Shown here: positions 1 through 8,500 of the stretch, piece by piece
How positions within the stretch are numbered: the stretch's first letter is position 1
Layout of the letters: each line of letters starts with the position of its first letter
From: Bradyrhizobium sp.
GTDB lineage: Bacteria; Pseudomonadota; Alphaproteobacteria; Rhizobiales; Xanthobacteraceae
Direction: 5' to 3'
Assembly: GCF_004799405.1 (NCBI RefSeq)
Contig: NZ_SSMW01000070.1
Location: forward strand, 1-64,000
Length of the DNA stretch: 64,000 nucleotides
Notes under the pieces: generated by a model
What the model saw: only the letters and a program-made list of their open reading frames with translations
Told to the model about the DNA's origin: nothing
Database searches by the model: none
Made by a program: the position numbers and the translations under genes

Positions 1-118
1 TGGTGAGCCTTATGCGAACCACCGACGTACCAGCCTCTTCCAGTGTGCCTTTCTGCTCAGGTGTCAGCATCTCGATAACCTTTCGCAGTGATCTTTCCGT
101 GATATTGAGGATTACCAA
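1..118 (-). CDS. Partial hypothetical protein at left edge
   Basis: On the minus strand an open frame runs off the window edge with convincing protein character: it contains ERSLRKVIEMLTPEQKG followed by a beta-like segment. It has no stop before base 1. A TTG at 118 or an ATG at 70 could start it, and both lie just downstream of the stop of the DUF2779 gene, so the two may be co-transcribed. The family is not recognisable from about 39 residues. Confidence 0.4.
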   Translation of the reverse strand, partial: MVILNITERSLRKVIEMLTPEQKGTLEEAGTSVVRIRLT

Positions 119-126
119 CCTATTTA

Positions 127-1623
127 TCAACGACCCAAGAGCCTCCTCCAAATAGCATACATCGCGTAGCTGTCGAGCTTGCAATAGGCGCGCAGCGCGT
201 CGGCAATAGTGGTTCGCTCACCGGCCTCGGTCCCGGCGGCAGTCATAGCCCACCACTGCTCCGACGCCGCAGTCCCCTCCTTAATTGCCATTCCGTCGTA
301 CGACAACTCCGGAACCACCACAGGCAACACGTCTTTAATCGACGTACTCCCCCGGAAATCCGGATGCACGTAGTGCTGCTTCGCAAAAATGTCGCGCAAG
401 TCTCGCACCTGACCGTTGATACGTTCCATCTGGCTGGCGTATTCGCGCAGACGCTCGCCAATCTCCTTGTTCACTCCCCGCTCAAATGGGGCGTACCACA
501 CAATCACCGTCCCCTTAGGATCGATATATTGATCAAGCAATTGTGCGACCGCGCGGGTCGGGTCGCTCCGGTCGAGCTGCAAGAACTCAACGTGCTCAGG
601 CTTCGTCTCAGCATCGCGCAGCGTGTGCAACGAAAATTGAAATGGAATTTTCACATACGGACCATACCCATCGAATGCTGGGATGGCTGGCGCATAGGTT
701 TCGTAGTCGAAGAAGTACAGTGGGAACGTATATGAACCAAGTATCTGCTCAATCTCGCCTACGTCTATAATAGACTTCTGACTCTTATGTGCGCGCACTT
801 GCATTAGTTGAGCGTCGCCGAGTTCATACTCGTCCGGCACCTCATCGATGACAAAAATACGCTCGTCCATCAAGTATTCAATCTTCTTCTTACTCTGCCC
901 AATCCGCACAATGTCGTGCACCGAGTATTCCGGGATTTCAGGATGCGAGTAGGCGAAGGTCCGACAATGCCGGCTACGCCCACTCAAGTGGCAATCACAT
1001 CCGATGTTGGGCTCAATAGCCTTGTTGAGATATTCTCGTGCAGCATGCATATCTTCAAGCAAACCTGCAGAAAGTGCATCGACCTGGTCGGTGCTGTCGG
1101 ACACGGTAAAGAGGGCTTGAACGTCTAGATTTCCCGCCCGGATGTACTCTTTGTTGAGATGCACGATATTCGCGTGACCGACTGTTACGCCGGCAAACTC
1201 TAGCACGTGCTTTTGGAATCCCAGATCAGAGATGTGATCCCTGTCTTCATTCCCTTCCTTCTTAGAGTTGGTACCCTTTATCTCGAACAGGTCCCACGTT
1301 CCCGGCATGGCTCCGCGTTTGATCACGTCGCATTTTGCAAAAAATCCGCCAGCTAGAAAAGTCGCCTGAAAAATGGCATCCGTATCGCCGGCCATCAGCC
1401 GGCAAGTTTCGTTCACCGCTTGGTCGCCGGTCGCAGAGACCAATACTGCGCCGGGAAATAGCTTCCTCGCTTCGGCTTCCACCTCATTGCCCTGCTCCAG
1501 CAGATGCTTATCAAATTCGGTCAGCGTGAAGCTTTCGACCAGCTCAGGCTTGTGCAACCTCAACCAAGTGTCCTTGGGGCAGATTTGATATTGTAGAAAT
1601 GTAGATTTTGAAATTGAAAGCAT
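127..1623 (-). CDS. DUF2779-type protein: Cas4-like nuclease fused to DEDD exonuclease-like domain
   Basis: A 498-residue protein. The N-terminal half resembles a RecB/Cas4-type PD-(D/E)XK nuclease, with D99 and E114-x-K116 (in DLFEIKGT) as candidate metal ligands. Cysteines at 15, 209, 211 and 220 are spaced like the four cysteines that hold the Fe-S cluster of Cas4/AddB nucleases. The C-terminal half starts with YFFDYETY (D306, E308), the signature of DUF2779 and of DEDD 3'-5' exonucleases, and has later Asp residues in the AYCKLDSYAM segment. The architecture suggests a two-activity DNA-processing enzyme. DUF2779 proteins have no settled role, so membership is a confident call and function is inferred. 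The next gene on the same strand follows at once. Confidence 0.75.
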   Translation of the reverse strand: MLSISKSTFLQYQICPKDTWLRLHKPELVESFTLTEFDKHLLEQGNEVEAEARKLFPGAVLVSATGDQAVNETCRLMAGDTDAIFQATFLAGGFFAKCDVIKRGAMPGTWDLFEIKGTNSKKEGNEDRDHISDLGFQKHVLEFAGVTVGHANIVHLNKEYIRAGNLDVQALFTVSDSTDQVDALSAGLLEDMHAAREYLNKAIEPNIGCDCHLSGRSRHCRTFAYSHPEIPEYSVHDIVRIGQSKKKIEYLMDERIFVIDEVPDEYELGDAQLMQVRAHKSQKSIIDVGEIEQILGSYTFPLYFFDYETYAPAIPAFDGYGPYVKIPFQFSLHTLRDAETKPEHVEFLQLDRSDPTRAVAQLLDQYIDPKGTVIVWYAPFERGVNKEIGERLREYASQMERINGQVRDLRDIFAKQHYVHPDFRGSTSIKDVLPVVVPELSYDGMAIKEGTAASEQWWAMTAAGTEAGERTTIADALRAYCKLDSYAMYAIWRRLLGR

Positions 1624-1840
1624 AATACATCCAACTACCTGGAAGAAGCTTCCTTCCAGAATACACCGTTCCTGGTGATCCTAAAAAGCTTGCTTTTATT
1701 CGCTGAATCAACATGGTAGACAAGATATAGAGAAGCACCGTGTGTGAGAGCTATACGGTTGAAAGAGAGTGCGATCGATTTCATGATCAATTACGATATC
1801 AAATACAGGCTCGCTAGCGCTGTTGGCAGAGCCTGATACG

Positions 1841-2791
1841 ATGCTCGACAATCTCCCCCAGAGCGTCCGTTATGTGAAGATCGGCGCAGGCGGCAGATGG
1901 TGGGGAGCAGCGAAGGCTCGCGGGCAGCTTCACTGCGGATGGTGGTTCGTTCCCCGCGATCTGCTGCGTACAGCTGATTTAGCTCGTATCAAAGATTGTA
2001 TTCAGCATCACGTCGCATACAAGCATCCGGGAACCGCCACTGCGGATTTCAATGCGCTGCGGGTGGTACTTGAGAGACCAAGCCAACACGTTTGGGTCAC
2101 GTTTGAGGACGGCTGCCTGTGGTGGTGTACCGTTCGTGACGGAATAACAGTCAATGAGGATAGAGAAACAGAAAAGACAGAGGGAAGTTTCTGGCTGACC
2201 TGCGATCGTCCGTGGAGTAACCAATCGATTGGTGGGACACTCCTTGTGAGACGAGACCTACCGGGAAAAGTTGCGGCGGTAGCGGGATTTCGGGCGACGA
2301 TATGCGAGCCGAAAGGCTCGCTAGAGATTCTGCGGATCATTCAGGATCGGAAAGACCCAGACTCAGTCGAGGCAACGCAGGCACGCGAAGCGTACACGGC
2401 CGCAGTAGCGAAATTAATCAAAAAGCTTCATGATCGCGATTTCGAGTTGCTTATCGATCTCATCCTTGCGCGCACTGGCTGGATAAGAATAGCGAAGCTG
2501 GGCGGGGTGAGCGAAGGGACCGACATTGAGGCCGAAAACGTGGCCACGAACGAAATCGCATTTGTGCAGGTAAAAAGTGAAGCCAATCAGATTACGCTTA
2601 ACGACTATGTCAAAAGATTTCAGGCGCGAACAGAGTTCTATGACCGCATGATCTTCGCGGTTCATTCTCCGATTGGTGGAACCCTTGCGCCTCCGGAAGA
2701 TGAACCGGCGGTGCAGGTCTGGGAAGGCAACCGGATTGCTGAACTCGCCGTGCGGCTTGGACTCGGTGAGTGGATTGCTGATCGTCTATGA
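1841..2791 (+). CDS. Putative Mrr-like PD-(D/E)XK nuclease
   Basis: About 316 residues. The C-terminal third has a restriction-endonuclease-like pattern: an acidic helix (DRDFELLIDLILARTGW), an Asp in EGTDIEAE, then a beta strand ending FVQVKS, which matches the D...QxK core of Mrr-type nucleases. The N-terminal region (VKIGAGGRWW and a tryptophan-rich stretch) could be a recognition domain but matches no family I can name. The start is uncertain: ATG 1841 is used here, but an in-frame TTG at 1823 is possible and neither has a clear ribosome site. It is divergent from the DUF2779 gene, which also looks like a nuclease. No methyltransferase is nearby, so a modification-dependent or stand-alone nuclease is more likely than a classic restriction-modification pair. 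Confidence 0.55.
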   Translation: MLDNLPQSVRYVKIGAGGRWWGAAKARGQLHCGWWFVPRDLLRTADLARIKDCIQHHVAYKHPGTATADFNALRVVLERPSQHVWVTFEDGCLWWCTVRDGITVNEDRETEKTEGSFWLTCDRPWSNQSIGGTLLVRRDLPGKVAAVAGFRATICEPKGSLEILRIIQDRKDPDSVEATQAREAYTAAVAKLIKKLHDRDFELLIDLILARTGWIRIAKLGGVSEGTDIEAENVATNEIAFVQVKSEANQITLNDYVKRFQARTEFYDRMIFAVHSPIGGTLAPPEDEPAVQVWEGNRIAELAVRLGLGEWIADRL

Positions 2792-2823
2792 AACTCGAAG
2801 TTAAGTCGCGGCAGATAGCCACG

Positions 2824-3603
2824 TCAAAAAACGTGAGCTAACAGGGCTGTTAGAGCCGCGATCACTGCCCCCACTGCGATTGCCATGAGAGAGTCTCTAA
2901 GCTTCGCGCCAAACTGAATAACTAGCGGCTTTAGAAGGATCGCGATCGCCTGCACTCTTACCAAAAACACAGACAGCAACCCACGGATCGCCTTCACCTC
3001 TGCAAGACGCTGCTCTCTCACATCGACATCGGCAAAATCGTTTGCTTCCGTAAGTACTCTCTCTAAATGCTCGACTGCCTCAATTGCTTCCTTATAGGAC
3101 GCGCTATTGTGGTCCAGAGGCACAACACGATCGGCCGCCGGTACCGATTCTTCGGTTTTTTCATCTCCCACGCGTCGCAAGTAGCGGATAAGTTCTCGGC
3201 TCATCGGTCGGAATACTTGGTCGACGAACGCTTTCGAACTGTCGTTGATATTTCTACCCGATCCGGGAACGTACATTTTGCCTAGAGGGCCGATATCCAC
3301 TTTACCGCCCGCAATAGAACGGAATAAGAGCAACTGCATTCCTAAACGCTGATCGTTCTCCGTTGGCCACTCCAGCGTCGGCACACCGGGTTTTTGATTT
3401 CGCCCCTGCATCGAAAACCAATGAGAGAAATCTTGGCTCGATTGAAGCTTCGCAATTGCCTTTGCTGCTCCCGGCTCACCGTCCAAGTAAGCGAACCATT
3501 CTTGTAAGCGCAGTGGTACGAATGCGTGCATCGCGAGCCTCACCTCGTCGGTCAACTCCTCGTAGGTCGCGTGAAAATTGGAAATGTGCTTCTCAATTAC
3601 CAT
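2824..3603 (-). CDS. Hypothetical protein with C-terminal membrane anchor
   Basis: About 259 residues from ATG 3603; an alternative ATG lies at 3615. The body is mostly helical and charged, with no recognised motif. The last 30 residues (LMAIAVGAVIAALTALLAHVF) form a single transmembrane segment ending almost at the stop, so this looks tail-anchored, with the soluble part in the cytoplasm. It starts a few bases after the stop of the HEPN-motif gene on the same strand, so the two probably form a two-gene unit. Function unknown. Confidence 0.6.
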   Translation of the reverse strand: MVIEKHISNFHATYEELTDEVRLAMHAFVPLRLQEWFAYLDGEPGAAKAIAKLQSSQDFSHWFSMQGRNQKPGVPTLEWPTENDQRLGMQLLLFRSIAGGKVDIGPLGKMYVPGSGRNINDSSKAFVDQVFRPMSRELIRYLRRVGDEKTEESVPAADRVVPLDHNSASYKEAIEAVEHLERVLTEANDFADVDVREQRLAEVKAIRGLLSVFLVRVQAIAILLKPLVIQFGAKLRDSLMAIAVGAVIAALTALLAHVF

Positions 3604-3620
3604 GGCGTATCCCATTTTCC

Positions 3621-4427
3621 CTACGTGCCATCCGGCGGAGTCGGCGCGGGTCCGGTAGTCAAACCAAATGCTCCAGTTTGCGGAATGTAATACAACGTAT
3701 AATCAGTCAACGGCTCATTATCATTCATTCTCGCTTTAATCGTTTTGGGCGGATCGTAGCTTTGGATATAAATTTCGACGAACTGTCGAATAAAGTCGAA
3801 CAGGTTTCCCGCTTTGCAATAGAGCGCATCGAACTCATTCCAAGGAATGACACGCGGCTGGCCTCCATTGCGTTTTCGGATGCGCAGCCCCTCTGCGGCA
3901 ATGATGTAGTCAGCGTGGGCGATCGCGTTTCGCAGATCGGAATCAAATGCCTCCTTGAACACGTCAGACAATTCAAACAAGCCCAGGTCGTACGCATGGC
4001 CCATCATGTTTTTCATGATTTTATTGGCATTCGGATCGATTGCGCGTCCGGTTTTCTCATGTTTCGTTACAAGCGATTGGAACGGCCACAGATTGTTTCC
4101 CTTCCCCTCGACCGTTAACATCATTTTCTTTGGCATCTCATAAAAGCCAGCGCCCTCTGCGATCGTTAGATAGAACGCGAGCATGATACGGACGCGGACC
4201 AAGCTGTCCTTTGGCAGCGACTTTATATGTTCGGTGAATTGATCGAACGCACGGACCGCTTCTTCGCCCGTATTCCACCCGCCGTCCTGCATACCCCGAA
4301 ACTCGGGCATCATAGCCATCACGAAGTGCAGCTCATTTTTCGCCTTTGCCTTCTCGAATAAGTCCTCAAGGGCACGCTTCGCCTTGTCGTAAAAAGCTTG
4401 ATTTGGATCTGGTTCGGTCGGCGCCAT
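3621..4427 (-). CDS. Hypothetical protein with HEPN-like Rx4H motif
   Basis: A 268-residue soluble protein. It contains SDLRNAIAHADY, where R166 and H171 form the Rx4H signature seen in many HEPN-domain RNases and RNA-binding proteins of toxin and abortive-infection systems, set between predicted helices as expected. The C-terminus is proline-rich. It lies directly upstream of the tail-anchored gene, so a membrane-coupled toxin or defence pair is possible. The HEPN reading rests on one motif and helix context, without profile support, so the function is inference. Confidence 0.55.
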   Translation of the reverse strand: MAPTEPDPNQAFYDKAKRALEDLFEKAKAKNELHFVMAMMPEFRGMQDGGWNTGEEAVRAFDQFTEHIKSLPKDSLVRVRIMLAFYLTIAEGAGFYEMPKKMMLTVEGKGNNLWPFQSLVTKHEKTGRAIDPNANKIMKNMMGHAYDLGLFELSDVFKEAFDSDLRNAIAHADYIIAAEGLRIRKRNGGQPRVIPWNEFDALYCKAGNLFDFIRQFVEIYIQSYDPPKTIKARMNDNEPLTDYTLYYIPQTGAFGLTTGPAPTPPDGT

Positions 4428-4573
4428 CAGAACTCCCCCACGTGGGCAATCTCCAAATCGACACTACCAGTGCTTGCAAGTATGTTCGAGACCTACGGGC
4501 GAACTGACATGGAAAAGCCATTGACAGGAACTAATTGCAATCTGCCAGTAGCTTCACTGATTCGAGGCACGTC

Positions 4574-4858
4574 ATGAGCGATGTAGCGCTGCCGCTTCCC
4601 GGGTCTGCCCCGGTTACGCCGTACAAGCTGTTTCTTTTGATCTTTGCGATCTTCGCAGTCTGCACGGCGATAAACCTCAGCCTCGTTGGCTCAAAGATCG
4701 AAGAAGAGAAATGCGATACTCGATCAGGGCCGTTCAGTTCTGGCTTCAACGCAGGATTCCAGACGAGTAGCTGTACCTGCAATCGCTATTTTAGTTTTGC
4801 CGAGGCCTGTCCGACACCGGCAACCCTGTTGCCGCTGGATTTCACGACAGGCCTGTAG
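4574..4858 (+). CDS. Possible small membrane protein
   Basis: An open frame of 94 residues from ATG 4574. Residues about 18-38 (KLFLLIFAIFAVCTAINLSL) form a good transmembrane helix. The rest is Cys-rich and low in complexity, and no family is recognised. The reading may be real up to the helix and then degenerate. There is no clear ribosome site. Confidence 0.3.
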   Translation: MSDVALPLPGSAPVTPYKLFLLIFAIFAVCTAINLSLVGSKIEEEKCDTRSGPFSSGFNAGFQTSSCTCNRYFSFAEACPTPATLLPLDFTTGL

Positions 4859-4952
4859 GTTTTTGCTTCTTGGTCTAGCTAAGCGTTGCCACCCTGGCTG
4901 GCCGCCCGCTTCAATCTGTTTGACCGTCTCGCGGATGGCTCTCATTTGAACG

Positions 4953-5045
4953 TCAATCCATCCAGTTGACCGGCAGATTGCCCTCCAGTTCGACATCGCC
5001 GAATTTCCGCACCGCGCGCGCGTCGTTCGACGGCCACTTCTGCAA
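4953..5045 (-). other. Possible gene remnant (about 30 codons)
   Basis: On the minus strand a short frame from a TTG reads WPSNDARAVRKFGDVELEGN and ends WMD-stop. It has the look of a real protein tail but no proper start, and it begins right after the stop of the next gene upstream on the same strand. It may be a truncated C-terminus left by rearrangement. Nothing else recognisable lies between 4859 and 5056. Confidence 0.25.
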
Positions 5046-5056
5046 TACGTCGAGGG

Positions 5057-5746
5057 CTAATCGCTAGAAATTTCGGGGTACAAAAGACCCATCACTCGAA
5101 AGGACGTTTGGAGAAGGCCATGTACTGACTCTGGGGGAAGCGCCGCGGTCAGGATGTAGCCCAAAATGGCCCCGACAAAAACGGTGAGCCAATCTTTCCG
5201 GCCGAGTCGATTGGAAGCGTCGATAAGATAGTCAAGCTTTGCGTCCAGGGCCTTTGTTTGCACTGGCGAGAGCGGGTACGTTTCTTTCTCATACTTCGCA
5301 AGCTCTTGGAGTCGCGCTGCAATCTCTCTTTGCTCTTTTGGAGTGAACGGTCTGTTCTCCGTGACAGCATTAGAACCGGCTTCGAGCAGCTTGGCCTCGC
5401 GCTGAAACTCAGCCCATAAATCGGGCGTTTCAAGGTCTCGTTTGACTTCTTCAAGCCACCTACTGACCCGTGGCATCAAAGACTCCCAGCCACCGGGACT
5501 GTATGGCCAAGCCGAGGCGTCCCCCACCACGTATTGCCCGACGTAGTAGCCTGACTCACGCCTCACGATAAAACACGACGCGGACGATTTGTGTTTGATT
5601 TGGACTTCGGTGCCGGAATCACTTAGATCAAAGTTTCCGGGGTCGAGACCCACGGTCTGGATAGCTTTAAAAATTTCGTTCCTGTGCCACTTCTGCAGTA
5701 GTGGGGTAAGTGATTCCTTTTTCGGTTTTTTAGCCGATTTAACCAT
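5057..5746 (-). CDS. Hypothetical protein with C-terminal membrane segment
   Basis: A 229-residue protein. A basic N-terminus is followed by a small beta-rich domain (EVQIKHKSSASCFIVRR, then a Gly/Tyr-rich YYVGQYVVG), then a long charged helical, probably coiled-coil, region (about 95-175). One transmembrane helix (LTVFVGAILGYILTAALP) sits near the end. It resembles the other tail-anchored protein at 2824-3603 in layout only. No family is recognised. Confidence 0.55.
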   Translation of the reverse strand: MVKSAKKPKKESLTPLLQKWHRNEIFKAIQTVGLDPGNFDLSDSGTEVQIKHKSSASCFIVRRESGYYVGQYVVGDASAWPYSPGGWESLMPRVSRWLEEVKRDLETPDLWAEFQREAKLLEAGSNAVTENRPFTPKEQREIAARLQELAKYEKETYPLSPVQTKALDAKLDYLIDASNRLGRKDWLTVFVGAILGYILTAALPPESVHGLLQTSFRVMGLLYPEISSD

Positions 5747-5955
5747 GGTTCCATGCCTACCGGCGCGCTCTTTGGGGAAAAGGCGAGCCTACTACCTACG
5801 TCGCTGGGGGAAAATGGGAAACATGCAGACCCTTGTGTGGGCATCCGAGTGCATTTCGCAGCGGTCACCGAGCTCGGCCGCTAATACTTCGCAAAATGTA
5901 TATTGCACTAAACCGCTATGGCGGTAGGGAGTCTGCGGATCGGGGAGTGCCCGGC

Positions 5956-6945
5956 TTATTCGATCACCTCGTCGGCGCTTGCGAGCAGCGTCGGCGGCAC
6001 GTCGAGGCCCAGCGCCTTCGCGGTCTTGAGATTGATGACCAGCTCGAACTTGGTCGGATTCTGTACCGGAAGATCGCTCGGCTTGGCTCCACGCAGGATG
6101 CGATCGACGTAGGCAGCGCCCCTCTGAAACAGGTCGACGACATCAATCCCGTACGACATCAGACCCCCGTTCATGGCCATCCAAAATCGGAATGGAAAGA
6201 TGCACGGCAGGCGGTGGAGAGCAGCCAATGCCGCGATCCGATCATGGTTCGGTCCCATGACCGGGGCTGGCAGTACAATTAGGCCACCGTTCGGCTCCTG
6301 CGCAAACGTCTCGATTGCCTGCTCTATCTCCGCCGTATTGTGCACATCGGCTGCTGTCACGTTGATCTGCAATGAAGGTGCGGTAGCTTCGGCTGCACGC
6401 AAGAATGCGACATTCGCGGCGATGTCTTGATGAAGGAGGGCCAGTGCACGCGTGACGCGGGGCGCAATCTTCTTGATAAGCTCCAGCCATTTGCCCCCAA
6501 TTTCGGCTTCGAAATTGGTGAAGCCGGTCAGGTTGCCGCCAGGACGCGCCAGGCTATCGACGAAACGGCTACCGACCGGGTCGCCCACCTGGATAAAGAC
6601 GATCGGTATCGTGCGGTTCACTTGCCGAAGTGCGGATAAAAACGCATTACTGTGCACCACGATGACGTCCGGACGGAGCTCGACGATCTCCGCCGCATAT
6701 ACGCCCATGCGCTCGACCTCGGGACTGATGCGATAGTCAAAGCGGACGTTGCGACCCTCGGCCCAGCCAAACTCGAGCAATTTTTCCACGAGCGCCTCGA
6801 TACGGCGCTTCGTTTCCGGATCGGTCTGCGGAGCGCCCATCAGCACGCCGATCCGCCGCATTCGCTCGGGCTGCTGTGCACGCGCGGCAAGCGGCCACGC
6901 CGCCGCGCCGCCACCGAGCAGTGTGATGAACTCGCGTCGCCTCAT
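5956..6945 (-). CDS. ABC transporter substrate-binding protein (TrpX-like family)
   Basis: A 329-residue periplasmic binding protein of the ABC_sub_bind type, abundant in Bradyrhizobium. The N-terminus MRRREFITLLGGGAAAWPLA then AARAQQ is a twin-arginine (Tat) signal with a clean cleavage site. Family features follow: RIGVLMG, the AxxIVELRPDVIVVHSN strand-helix, PIVFIQVGDPVGSRFVDSLARPGGN and the C-terminal LVINLKTAKALGL. No permease or ATPase gene is adjacent, so it is an orphan and the ligand cannot be predicted. Confidence 0.9.
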   Translation of the reverse strand: MRRREFITLLGGGAAAWPLAARAQQPERMRRIGVLMGAPQTDPETKRRIEALVEKLLEFGWAEGRNVRFDYRISPEVERMGVYAAEIVELRPDVIVVHSNAFLSALRQVNRTIPIVFIQVGDPVGSRFVDSLARPGGNLTGFTNFEAEIGGKWLELIKKIAPRVTRALALLHQDIAANVAFLRAAEATAPSLQINVTAADVHNTAEIEQAIETFAQEPNGGLIVLPAPVMGPNHDRIAALAALHRLPCIFPFRFWMAMNGGLMSYGIDVVDLFQRGAAYVDRILRGAKPSDLPVQNPTKFELVINLKTAKALGLDVPPTLLASADEVIE

Positions 6946-7167
6946 GTGCCCTCAAATCGAGAGCCAAGCGTATCACATTTTCGAGGGGCCGAAATCGCGT
7001 TATGCGGCACAGCAAAGTCGAAGGTCGAATAGTACAAATGGGTCAAAAGCCGAAGTCTCTGAAAGAACCGAAGTTTTTCGCTTTACCCCAAGCCGACATT
7101 GCTGGGCACCGCCGAAACCCACAAGGCGTTGCCGGGCGCGGTTGGGAGTACGCGGATAGGGAAGCGG

Positions 7168-7423
7168 CTAGGTTTTGGTGCGCCGCCGCCGGCGCAAGGG
7201 CCCGTACCAATCGTGGCGGCCGGTATCTTCGATCGCCGCCATCCATCCGAAGTCGAATGCGCTCTTCGAGACGTCGAAGCTCACGCATTGCTGCGCTACG
7301 CAACTCATCCTTTGTCAAGAACTTCGGCTGGTTGTTTTGCATGAACGGCACGAGCCAGTCGCGGCTTCGCTGCCATTGCTCTGCAAATTTCTCCGAAAGT
7401 TCCTGCTGTCGGGTCTTTGTCAT
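7168..7423 (-). pseudogene. Frameshifted small conserved protein
   Basis: The minus strand encodes MTKTRQQELSEKFAEQWQRS and onward to MREL, starting at 7423. Near 7270 the sense reading moves to the next frame, which then gives DVSKSAFDFGWMAAIEDTGR, then HDWYGPLRRR and stop at 7168. That second half resembles the end of a short protein I recall as common in Bradyrhizobium genomes. The unshifted frame continues as Arg/Ala/Pro-rich sequence that looks non-coding. So this is one gene of about 84 codons broken by an indel, or a sequence error. Function unknown. Confidence 0.55.
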
Positions 7424-7477
7424 CGCAGCATCACATCTCAACACGCTAAACTGATCGGTCAATGCCGGTCGGGGAAT

Positions 7478-7618
7478 ATGGCTCCGTAGAGCCATTCCTC
7501 AAGCGCCGCAAAATATCTGTTTTCCGACCCTTGCGAATGGCTGATGATGGGGAAGTGCTCGTGGCCGTTGAACATCCTGTCTGAGAAGATTGCACGTTCG
7601 TGCAGTTCAACAGACAGG
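7478..7618. repeat. Hairpins upstream of the IS91-type recombinase
   Basis: Two structured stretches precede the recombinase gene. At 7478-7495 a 7-bp stem (ATGGCTC/GAGCCAT, loop CGTA) forms a hairpin. At 7567-7618 two inverted repeats interleave: GTTGAAC (7567) pairs with GTTCAAC (7605), and CCTGTCTG (7576) pairs with CAGACAGG (7611), with a GCAC-GTTC-GTGC mini-hairpin (7592-7603) between. They may mark the element end or act as a leader. IS91-family elements use hairpins and GAAC/CAAG-type tetranucleotides at their ends, but the boundary cannot be fixed from this sequence alone. Confidence 0.4.
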
Positions 7619-7626
7619 AGTATCCG

Positions 7627-8490
7627 ATGTCCGAGCAAATCTCAGCGCTGCGGCAACGCATGATTGATGACATGACGATCCGCAACATGTCGCCATTAAC
7701 CCAGAAGGCATATGTCCGCGCAGTCAAGAACTTCAGTAAACATTTTGGCAAGTCACCGGACCAGCTCACGTTCGAGCACGTGCGCGATTATCGATTGCAT
7801 CTCGGTTCCCGCGGCCTCGGAGTACAGGCCATCAATCAAAATATGTGTGCCCTGCGGTTCTTTTACGGAACGACGCTCGGCAAAGCCGCAGTGTCCGAAC
7901 AGATACCACTGGGGCGCAGGCCCGATGCATTGCCACCCGTTCTTGCGCGAGATGAAGTCGAACGCTTCTTGAAGGCCGTGAGCGACCTTGAGTTCCGAAC
8001 CGCGTTTGTGACGATCTATGCTGCCGGCCTGCGCGTGTCGGAAGCGGTCGCGCTCACCATCAAGGACATCGACAGCGCCCGGATGGTGATCCACGTCCGC
8101 AGCGGAAAGGGCCGGAAGGATCGCTATGTCATGTTGTCCGAGCAGCTGCTCGGCATTCTTCGTGCCTATTGGAGGTGCACCCGTCCTCAACACTTCCTGT
8201 TCCCTGGCCCCGACCCGGCCCGTCCCATCACGGTGCGTTCCCTGCAACGCGCCTGCCGCCTTGCCGCCGAGACTGCCGGCTTGGATAAGATGGTCACCGT
8301 CCACACGTTGCGGCACAGCTTCGCCACGCACCTGCTGGAGCAAGGGGTGGACATCCGCGTCATCCAGGACCTGCTGGGACACCGGCATGTCGACTCCACC
8401 GCTCGGTATGCCCGGGTCGCGGTCAATACGATCCGACAGGTAAAAAGTCCCCTTGACGCCCTGAACATCGGCAAGCCGCCTCCCGCATAA
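7627..8490 (+). CDS. Tyrosine recombinase/integrase of IS91-type element
   Basis: A 287-residue phage-integrase-family protein. It has an N-terminal SAM-like DNA-binding domain (MTIRNMSPLTQKAYVRAVKN) and a catalytic domain with Arg in YAAGLRVSEA, the HTLRHSFATHLLEQG box, LLGHRHVDSTARY and the nucleophile Tyr. ATG 7627 is chosen because an AGGAG stands 7 bases upstream; an in-frame GTG at 7600 is less likely. It sits 10 bases before a HUH transposase, the arrangement seen in one branch of IS91-family elements where a XerD-like recombinase accompanies the transposase. Confidence 0.9.
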   Translation: MSEQISALRQRMIDDMTIRNMSPLTQKAYVRAVKNFSKHFGKSPDQLTFEHVRDYRLHLGSRGLGVQAINQNMCALRFFYGTTLGKAAVSEQIPLGRRPDALPPVLARDEVERFLKAVSDLEFRTAFVTIYAAGLRVSEAVALTIKDIDSARMVIHVRSGKGRKDRYVMLSEQLLGILRAYWRCTRPQHFLFPGPDPARPITVRSLQRACRLAAETAGLDKMVTVHTLRHSFATHLLEQGVDIRVIQDLLGHRHVDSTARYARVAVNTIRQVKSPLDALNIGKPPPA

Positions 8491-8500
8491 GTCGCCGGAC

